20,383 bases of DNA from JBJXGF01 sp046153015 (GTDB lineage Bacteria > Actinomycetota > Acidimicrobiia > Acidimicrobiales > CAIXPF01): assembly GCA_046153015.1 (NCBI GenBank), contig JBJXGF010000098.1, forward strand, positions 1 to 20,383. The letters run 5' to 3'. How positions within the stretch are numbered: position 1 is the stretch's first letter; the number at the start of each line of letters is the position of its first letter. A model generated the notes under the pieces. That model was not told the DNA's origin and ran no database searches. It saw nothing but the letters and a program-made list of their open reading frames with translations. Positions 13,792-18,903 of the stretch are shown here, in pieces. Position numbers and translations under genes: made by a program.

Positions 13792-13817
13792 TAGGGTCGA
13801 GACGCCCGACAAGGAGG
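13792..13817 (+). promoter_or_regulatory. Candidate -10 box (TAGGGT) and strong ribosome binding site of the VOC gene
   Basis: TAGGGT at 13792-13797 is a probable -10. AAGGAGG at 13811-13817 is a near-perfect Shine-Dalgarno sequence 6 nt before the ATG at 13824. This gene would have a leader of about 20 nt, in contrast to its leaderless neighbours, and may be well translated. Confidence 0.5.
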
Positions 13818-13823
13818 CGCCTC

Positions 13824-14708
13824 ATGTTCGCGATCGGCAAGTGCTTCCACCTGGCCCACCTGGTCGAGGATCTCGACGCGGTGGACCGCTGGTACGACGA
13901 TCTTTTCTCCTGCGTGCGGTTCTACAAGGCGTACGAGAAGGCGGCGATGCGCACGGCGTCGCTGCTGGTGATCAGCGACATGATCATGGAGCCGATCCAG
14001 CCCTCGAGCGACGCCGCCCATCAGGACACCCCGCTCGCCAAGTTCAAGGCCCGTTTCGGCAACCGGCTCCACTCGATCGCGTGGTACGTGGACGACGTGA
14101 AGGAGCTGTCGGCCTCGCTGCTCGAGCACGGCGTCCGCCAGGTCGGCCTCACCGGCAAGCCGGTGAAGGACCCGAAGAAGGCGGTGGCGATCTGGACCCA
14201 CCCGCGTGACACCCACGCGCTGCTCGAGTTCTGCGAGCCGGGCTTCGCCGCCGACCCGCGGCTCGAGCCGAGCTGGTCGGCCGCCATGTGGCGGGACGAG
14301 CACCCGCTCGGCATCGAGCGCACCTCGCACATCACCGTGCTCTTCGACGACCTCGACGACGCGGCGCAGACCTACGGCCACGCGCTGCAGGGCCGGCTGC
14401 TGCACGAGGAGGAGACCGCCGCCAGGCGCAGCGCGTTCTACGCGGTGGGGGAGGAGACCGTGGTCGAGGCGGTCAAGCCGCTCACCGCCGACTCACCCGA
14501 GGGCCGGGACTTCGCGCAGGCCGGCGAGGGCGTGTTCTCGCTCACCTTCGCCACCAACGACCTCGCCCGCGCCGCTTCGTTCCTGCGGGAGAAGAACCAG
14601 CGCCTCGAGGGCGAGTCGTCCAACGAGTTCTGGGTGAACCGCGACGACGCGTTCGGTCTGCGGGTGGCCTTCACCGACCGCCGCATCCCCGGAGACGCCC
14701 GGGCCTGA
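13824..14708 (+). CDS. Two-domain VOC (glyoxalase/dioxygenase superfamily) protein
   Basis: A 294-aa protein made of two vicinal-oxygen-chelate domains (about 5-140 and 165-285). In domain 1 all four usual metal-ligand positions carry ligands: H12 (CFHLAHLVEDLD), E56 (IMEPIQP), H83 (RLHSIAWYVDD) and E135 (HALLEFCEPG). In domain 2 only H169 (SHITVLFDDLD) and E215 are evident; the third and fourth positions appear as Phe/Ser and Arg. So domain 1 probably holds the metal and domain 2 may be structural. Members include extradiol dioxygenases, glyoxalases and methylmalonyl-CoA epimerase-like enzymes, and I cannot choose among them. Near catabolic genes, a ring-cleaving or isomerising role is plausible. 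The start is fixed by AAGGAGG 6 nt before ATG 13824. It converges with the ankyrin gene. Confidence 0.9.
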   Translation: MFAIGKCFHLAHLVEDLDAVDRWYDDLFSCVRFYKAYEKAAMRTASLLVISDMIMEPIQPSSDAAHQDTPLAKFKARFGNRLHSIAWYVDDVKELSASLLEHGVRQVGLTGKPVKDPKKAVAIWTHPRDTHALLEFCEPGFAADPRLEPSWSAAMWRDEHPLGIERTSHITVLFDDLDDAAQTYGHALQGRLLHEEETAARRSAFYAVGEETVVEAVKPLTADSPEGRDFAQAGEGVFSLTFATNDLARAASFLREKNQRLEGESSNEFWVNRDDAFGLRVAFTDRRIPGDARA

Positions 14709-14723
14709 ACCCCGCCCACCGCT

Positions 14724-14748
14724 CCGGCCCGCGTCTGCGCCCGGCCGG
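14724..14748. terminator. Possible bidirectional terminator hairpin
   Basis: CCGGCC (14724-14729) and GGCCGG (14743-14748) can pair around a 13-nt loop, in the 42-bp gap between two converging genes. No T-tract is present. Most of the hairpin coincides with copy A of the 20-bp repeat that recurs at 15658. Confidence 0.3.
14725..14744. repeat. 20-bp direct repeat, copy A, after the ankyrin gene
   Basis: cggcccgcgtctgcgcccgg here is identical and in the same orientation to 15658-15677. The offset is 933 bp, exactly the length of the ankyrin CDS with its stop codon. On the coding (minus) strand this copy begins 6 bp after the ankyrin stop. Confidence 0.9.
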
Positions 14749-14750
14749 GG

Positions 14751-15683
14751 TCAGCGCAGCCGGGCCACGACCCGGGCGAGGCGCTGGCGGGCGGCGGCGA
14801 CGGCGCGGGATGCGTCCGAGCCCACCGCGAGCTGCGCCGCGGCCAGCTCGTGGTCACGCCGGCGGGCGTGGTCGAGCGCCCGGCGCCCGTCGTCGTCCCG
14901 GCGAGCCCGATCCGCTCCGGCGGCGAGGAGCGTCTCGGCTGCGTCGATCTCGCCGCCGGCGGCGGCCAGCATCAGCGCGGTGACCCCGCCCGGGCCGGCG
15001 GCGTCCGGGTCGACCCCGCGCCGCACCAGCGCGGCCAGCGCCGCGGGGTTGGCCCCGTCGCTCGACGCGTACCCGGCGCCGTGCGCGTAGGGCATCGCCG
15101 CGCCGTGCAGGACGGTCCAGCCGGCGCCGTCCCGTCGACCCACGTCGGCGCCCGCGTCGATCAGCAGGTCGACGATGCGCGCGGTGGCCGCGGCATCCTC
15201 GCCCGTGCCCCAGCAGACGCCGCCGAGGGGCGGGGGCTCGTCGTTGGGGTCGGCGCCGAGCGCCAGGAGCGCTTCGACGGCGCCGGCGTCGACGCTGAAC
15301 GCCGCCACGGTCAGCCGCGGCCAGCCGTGCTCGTTGCGGCGCTCGAGCCTGGCGCCGTGCGCCACGAGCCGGCGCGCCGCGGCCAGCCGGGCATCGGGGC
15401 CGGCAAGCGCCGAGTGCTCGTCGGACACCACGATCGCCAGCGCGTCGAGCCCGAACCGGGTCGGCTCGACCGCGGCGCCGCGCTCGAGCAGGAGCTCGAC
15501 CAGCTCCAGCGACGCGGCCGCCATCAGCGGGGTCGTGCCGATCGAGTCGAGGGGCTGGTCAACCGACAGGCCGGCGTCGAGCAGCCCCTCGACGGCCTGC
15601 GCCTCTCCCGAGCTGCACGCCCGCAGCAGCGCCGCCGGCTGCGGCGCGGTCTGGCCGCGGCCCGCGTCTGCGCCCGGGCTCAC
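14751..15683 (-). CDS. Ankyrin-repeat protein
   Basis: A 310-aa protein built of ankyrin repeats. Units are recognisable at about 15-46 (LLRACSSGEAQAVEGLLDAGLSV), 48-78 (GTTPLMAAASLELVELLLERGAAV), a divergent stretch at 80-112, 119-150 (HGWPRLTVAAFSVDAGAVEALLALGADPN), 160-185 (VDLLIDAGADVGRRD), 188-226 (WTVLHGAAMPYA...ALVRRGVDPD) and 232-265 (GVTALMLAAAGGEIDAAETLLAAGADRARRD). The tail (270-310) is helical and basic. It has no signal peptide, membrane segment or enzymatic domain, so it is probably a protein-binding scaffold. The GTG start at 15683 overlaps the thiolase 2 stop (GTGA, 15680-15683). Its first codons (VSPGADAGR) lie within copy B of the 20-bp repeat, and copy A follows its stop, which suggests the gene was inserted or duplicated here. 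Confidence 0.9.
   Translation of the reverse strand: MSPGADAGRGQTAPQPAALLRACSSGEAQAVEGLLDAGLSVDQPLDSIGTTPLMAAASLELVELLLERGAAVEPTRFGLDALAIVVSDEHSALAGPDARLAAARRLVAHGARLERRNEHGWPRLTVAAFSVDAGAVEALLALGADPNDEPPPLGGVCWGTGEDAAATARIVDLLIDAGADVGRRDGAGWTVLHGAAMPYAHGAGYASSDGANPAALAALVRRGVDPDAAGPGGVTALMLAAAGGEIDAAETLLAAGADRARRDDDGRRALDHARRRDHELAAAQLAVGSDASRAVAAARQRLARVVARLR
15658..15677. repeat. 20-bp direct repeat, copy B, after the thiolase 2 stop
   Basis: Identical to 14725-14744 and in the same orientation. On the coding strand it begins 2 bp after the thiolase 2 stop codon (15680-15682) and also encodes the start of the ankyrin protein. The match ends at both sides (C/G upstream, C/G downstream), so exactly 20 bp are shared. 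Confidence 0.9.
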
Positions 15684-16879
15684 TCCGTGCGCAGGATCAT
15701 CCCCTGCGAGTTGAAGTAGAACCCGCCCGGGGTCACCAGCGCCGCCTTGGCGCCGGGCGCCTGGCGGGGGCCGGCCTGCCCTCGCAGCTGCAGGGTGGCC
15801 TCCCGGAGATGCCCGGCGCCCTGCGTGCCGCCCTCGGACAGGCTGCCCCCGTGGGTGTTCACCGGAACCCGGCCGTCGACGAGGATGCGCTGCTCCGCCT
15901 CGTTCCAGTGCGTCAGCACGAAATCGCCGGCCTCGCCCCGCTGGCAGAACCCGAGGTTCTCGAGCCACATCAGCGCGATGTTCGAGAACCCCTCGTAGGG
16001 GTACAGCACGTCCATATCGGCCCGAGCGAGGTCCGACTTCGCCCACAGCTTGCGGGCCACCACGAGCTGGCCGGCGTGGTCGAAGTCGCGGAGCTGCTCC
16101 TCCGAGCCGTAGTCGGTGTGGCCGAGCGTGGCCGCGTGGATCAGCACCGGCCGGTGGGGCAGGTCTTTCGCCCGTTCCGCAGTGGTGAGCACGAACGCGT
16201 CGGCCCCGTCGATCGGCACGTCCATGTCGTAGACGCAGAGCGGCTCGCGCACCATGCGGCCGTCCAGGTAGTCGGCCATCGTCATCGGCGCCTGGTACAC
16301 CGCGTTGGGGTTGGCCGCGGCGTTGGTGCGGGAGTTGATGGCCACAAGGCCCAGCCGGTCCCGCCCGTACCCGAACTCCTCCAGGTACCGCCCGGCCCAC
16401 GCCGCGTACGGCGCCGCGCCCACGAGCGACCCGGGGCCGGTCTCCACGTGGCCGGTGCCCCACGCGCTGCGCCCGTCGGCCACGCCGAGCGTGGCCCGGC
16501 GCCGCATCGGATCACGCGCCGCCGAACGCGAGGCCCACGGCAGCCGGTAGGCGTGGTGGTACACGAGCGCGGTGTCGCACATGCCCGAGGCGACGGCGGC
16601 CACGGCGGGCACGATCTGGTTGCCGATCACAGCGGGCGGGTTGGCGAAGCAGGTGACCGCGGGCAGGCCGAGCGCGGCCTGCACCCACTGAGCCGCCACC
16701 ATCGAACCGAACAGCCCGTCGATGTCGGCGGCGCCGAGCCCGGCGTCTCGCACGGCGGCGATGCACGCCTCGGCCACGAGCGAGCCCGGGGTGACCCCCT
16801 CCCGATCCCGGGAGTACGGCGACAGGCCCACCCCCACGATCGCCACCCGGTCCTTCGCGGGGTTGCGTTCGGTGCTCAT
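15680..16879 (-). CDS. Thiolase-fold lipid-transfer protein/putative retro-aldolase 2
   Basis: A 399-aa thiolase-superfamily protein of the SCP-x/Ltp type, distant from thiolase 1. Landmarks are VAIVGVGLSPYS (12-22), DIDGLFGS (53-60), YLDGRMVREPLCVYDMDVPIDGADAFVLTTAERA (204-237), LYPYEGFSNIALMWLENLGFC (292-312) and VNTHGGSLSEGGTQGAGHL (340-358). The thiolase nucleophile position in CFANPPAVIGNQIVP aligns with P82, so a Cys-based thiolase reaction is not possible. Y295 in the YEGFS segment corresponds to the Tyr of YDSFT in thiolase 1. It directly follows a DUF35 gene with an ATGA overlap (16876-16879), which indicates an obligate complex and an Ltp2-like aldolase role. It lies on a separate transcript from thiolase 1. 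The substrate is unknown. Confidence 0.92.
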   Translation of the reverse strand: MSTERNPAKDRVAIVGVGLSPYSRDREGVTPGSLVAEACIAAVRDAGLGAADIDGLFGSMVAAQWVQAALGLPAVTCFANPPAVIGNQIVPAVAAVASGMCDTALVYHHAYRLPWASRSAARDPMRRRATLGVADGRSAWGTGHVETGPGSLVGAAPYAAWAGRYLEEFGYGRDRLGLVAINSRTNAAANPNAVYQAPMTMADYLDGRMVREPLCVYDMDVPIDGADAFVLTTAERAKDLPHRPVLIHAATLGHTDYGSEEQLRDFDHAGQLVVARKLWAKSDLARADMDVLYPYEGFSNIALMWLENLGFCQRGEAGDFVLTHWNEAEQRILVDGRVPVNTHGGSLSEGGTQGAGHLREATLQLRGQAGPRQAPGAKAALVTPGGFYFNSQGMILRTE

Positions 16880-17307
16880 GACGCGGGCCGGAACGCCGGC
16901 GAGGGTCGGCCGTCGTGCTCCTGCCAGGCGAGCTCCACCGCCAGGCCGAGCCGGATCTGGTCACGCGGCGCGTCGACGATCGTGGCGCTCACCCGCAGGC
17001 CGGGCTGCTCCTCCAGCTCGATCGCCGCCGCGGGGAACCCATTGGTGTAGTCGACCCCGCCGCGGCGCGGCCCTTGGTGCAGGAACGTGAGCAGCGCGAT
17101 GCGGCCCCGGCCGCTGACCTCGGTGGGCGCCACCGCCCACGACCAGCAGCGCGGGCAGAGCGGGCGGGGTGGGTTGTGCCAGGCGCCGCAGTCCGCGCAG
17201 CGGTTCAGCAGCAGCCGGCGTTCGAGCAGGCCCCGGTAGTACGCCGCGTTGTCGCGGTCGATCCGCACGCCCGGCCACGCCTCGAGCAGGTCTTCGTCGG
17301 TGGTCAT
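16876..17307 (-). CDS. DUF35 Zn-ribbon/OB-fold protein (partner of thiolase 2)
   Basis: A 143-aa DUF35 protein. The N-terminal helix DNAAYYRGLLERRLLLNRC is the typical lead-in. The zinc ribbon uses C37, C40, C51 and C54 (CADCGAWHNPPRPLCPRC), and the OB-fold spans about 60-130 (GRGRIALLTFLHQG, FPAAAIELEEQPGLRVSATIV). It is predicted to hold the CoA substrate for, or stabilise, the thiolase-fold protein whose gene overlaps its stop. It is the first gene of a three-gene unit (DUF35, thiolase 2, ankyrin). ATG 17307 is preceded by GGGGAGGG and by a TAGGGT box 18 nt upstream. It is clearly diverged from the DUF35 at 5282-5725, so each aldolase has its own partner. Confidence 0.92.
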   Translation of the reverse strand: MTTDEDLLEAWPGVRIDRDNAAYYRGLLERRLLLNRCADCGAWHNPPRPLCPRCWSWAVAPTEVSGRGRIALLTFLHQGPRRGGVDYTNGFPAAAIELEEQPGLRVSATIVDAPRDQIRLGLAVELAWQEHDGRPSPAFRPAS

Positions 17308-17325
17308 CGCGCCCTCCCCGGCCGC

Positions 17326-17331
17326 ACCCTA
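17326..17331 (-). promoter_or_regulatory. Candidate -10 box (TAGGGT) of the DUF35-thiolase 2-ankyrin unit
   Basis: On the minus strand TAGGGT lies 18 nt before ATG 17307 with a purine-rich GGGGAGGG between them, giving a short leader with a ribosome binding site. The hexamer is identical to the VOC gene's box at 13792. Confidence 0.45.
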
Positions 17332-17384
17332 CCGGTCGTCGCGCTGGCGCGGGGGAAGGCGCCGCCGATCGACGCCGGGGTCGC

Positions 17385-18044
17385 TTAGCCGGCGACGGCG
17401 GGGTAGGGGGCGCCCCAGCGGTCGAGGTGCACGACCTCGGCGAGGGGGCGGCGGCCCACCGGCCCGAAACGGCCGAGCGGCCAGCCGATCGGCACGATGG
17501 CGTAGGACCGCACCCCCTCGGGCAGGCCGAACGCGGCGTCGGCCGCCGCCGCGTGGAGCAGGTGCCGCGTGGTGAGGGTGGCCCCGAGGCCAAGCGCCCG
17601 GGCGGCGAGCAGCATGTTCTGCACCGCCGGGTAGATCGACGCGCCCGACCACGGCGTGGGCTTGGCCTCCTCCAGGCAGGGAACGATCCAGACCGGCGCC
17701 TCGTGGAAGTGCTCGGTGAGGTAGGCCACCGCCCGGTGCTGCGCGGCGTAGCGCTCGGGGCTCACGCCCGGCGGCGGCTCGCTCGCGGCGTACATCGGCC
17801 CGACCACCTCGTCGAAGGCGCGCTGGTACAGCTTCTGCACCTGCGCCTTCACCGCTCGGTCCTTCACCACGAGGAAGCGCCACGTCTGGCGGTTCGCCCC
17901 GTTCGCCGCACAGACGCCGGCCTCGAGGATCCGCCGGATCAGCTCGTCGGGCACCGGCTCGGCGCTGAGCCGCCGCATCGCTCGCGTGGTGCGCATCAGC
18001 TCGAAGACCCGCTCGTCGAGCATCGGGTCGCCGTCGGGCGTCAT
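17385..18044 (-). CDS. Nitroreductase-family FMN-dependent oxidoreductase
   Basis: A 219-aa flavoprotein of the nitroreductase superfamily, expected to form a homodimer with FMN and use NAD(P)H. Signature regions are LMRTTRAMRRLSAEPVPDELIRRILEAG (16-43), the phosphate- and flavin-contacting ANGANRQTWRFLVVKD (47-62), PAVQNMLLAARALGLGATLTT (139-159) and a C-terminal IVPIGWPLGRFGPVGRRPLAEVVHLDRW. The physiological substrate in such families ranges from nitroaromatics to enones and quinones. Beside catabolic genes an ene- or quinone-type reduction is plausible. ATG 18044 is supported by TACGGT 8 nt upstream; a second ATG at codon 8 (18023) begins the conserved part. It starts back to back with the crotonase gene across 32 bp. 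Confidence 0.9.
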   Translation of the reverse strand: MTPDGDPMLDERVFELMRTTRAMRRLSAEPVPDELIRRILEAGVCAANGANRQTWRFLVVKDRAVKAQVQKLYQRAFDEVVGPMYAASEPPPGVSPERYAAQHRAVAYLTEHFHEAPVWIVPCLEEAKPTPWSGASIYPAVQNMLLAARALGLGATLTTRHLLHAAAADAAFGLPEGVRSYAIVPIGWPLGRFGPVGRRPLAEVVHLDRWGAPYPAVAG

Positions 18045-18052
18045 GGCGGCGG

Positions 18053-18058
18053 ACCGTA
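18053..18058 (-). promoter_or_regulatory. Candidate -10 box (TACGGT) of the nitroreductase gene
   Basis: On the minus strand TACGGT lies 8 nt before ATG 18044. With only 32 bp between the divergent starts, the transcript should be leaderless, and its promoter must overlap that of the crotonase gene. Confidence 0.45.
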
Positions 18059-18064
18059 GCGCGC

Positions 18065-18070
18065 CAGACT
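18065..18070 (+). promoter_or_regulatory. Weak candidate -10 box (CAGACT) of the crotonase gene
   Basis: CAGACT retains the A and T most important in TANNNT boxes and lies 6 nt before ATG 18077. It supports the second of two possible starts (GTG 18071 or ATG 18077). It is separated by 6 bp from the opposing -10 box at 18053-18058. Confidence 0.3.
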
Positions 18071-18076
18071 GTGCCC

Positions 18077-18895
18077 ATGACGGAGATGGGTGCGCAGGCG
18101 ACAGTGTTGTACGAACGCGTGGGGCCGGTGGCGGCGATCACGATGAACCGCCCGCAGTACCGCAACGCGCAGTCGCGGGTGCTGCTCGAGGAGCTGGACG
18201 CAGCGTTCGCCGAGGCGATGGCCGACCCCGAGGTGCGGGTGGCGGTGCTCTTCGGCGCCGGGGACCATTGGTCCTCCGGGCACGACATCGGAACCGCCGA
18301 GGAGCTCGCCGACCGCGCCGCCCGGCCCTACCCGGAGGGCGTGTGGGGCGGTCACCAGCGCTCGTGGGACTGGAACGTGGAGAACACGCTGCGCTGGCGC
18401 GACCTGCCCAAGCCCACGCTGGCCGCCGTGCAGGGCATGTGCATCTACGGCGGCTGGATGATCGCCGCGGCGATGGACCTGATCGTGGCGGCGCAGGACG
18501 CGCAGTTCATCCCGTTCCTCTTCCAGTACCAGTCGACGCCGTGGGACATCGGCTTTCGGCGGGCGAAGGACCTGATGTGGGAGCAGGGCCTCCTCGACGC
18601 CGCGCAGGCGCTCGAGCTGGGCTTTGTGAGCGCGGTCGTGCCCCGCGCCGAGCTGGCGGAGGCGGCGATGGCCAAGGCCGAGCGCATCGCCCGCCTGCAT
18701 CCGCTCGCCGCGCAGATGATCAAGCGCCAGGTGAACGACGCGCAGGACGCGATGGGCTTTCGCGCCGCCATCGCCGCCGGTCACTCCTCGTATCTCATCG
18801 CCAACCTCGGCGGGGTGTTCTTCGACAAGGACAACCCGTTCGGCTCCCGCAAGAAGATGCCCGGCATCGAGGTGGCCCGCCGGGCCCGGGAGTAG
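18077..18895 (+). CDS. Crotonase-superfamily protein (enoyl-CoA hydratase/isomerase-like)
   Basis: A 272-aa crotonase-fold protein acting on acyl-CoA. Typical segments are VAAITMNRPQYRNAQS (18-33), the first oxyanion-hole motif DHWSSGHDIG (63-72), KPTLAAVQGMCIYGGWMIAAAMDLIVAA (112-139) and the C-terminal helical region with IARLHPLAAQMIKRQVN. The two Glu residues of classical hydratases are not conserved: M128 and about L148 occupy their places. Another acyl-CoA reaction (isomerisation, C-C cleavage, hydrolysis) is therefore more likely than hydration. The QYQSTPWDIGFRRAKDLM segment replaces the usual FGQPEI-x-LG region. ATG 18077 is preferred because of its distance from the -10 candidate; GTG 18071 is an alternative. 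It ends 8 bp before the converging DUF2079 gene. Confidence 0.9.
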   Translation: MTEMGAQATVLYERVGPVAAITMNRPQYRNAQSRVLLEELDAAFAEAMADPEVRVAVLFGAGDHWSSGHDIGTAEELADRAARPYPEGVWGGHQRSWDWNVENTLRWRDLPKPTLAAVQGMCIYGGWMIAAAMDLIVAAQDAQFIPFLFQYQSTPWDIGFRRAKDLMWEQGLLDAAQALELGFVSAVVPRAELAEAAMAKAERIARLHPLAAQMIKRQVNDAQDAMGFRAAIAAGHSSYLIANLGGVFFDKDNPFGSRKKMPGIEVARRARE

Positions 18896-18903
18896 CGCGG
18901 CGG

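Noticed and set aside
12549..13823. Upstream extension of the VOC reading frame
   Set aside because: It is antisense to the serine hydrolase, and the ribosome binding site at 13811-13817 fixes the start at 13824.
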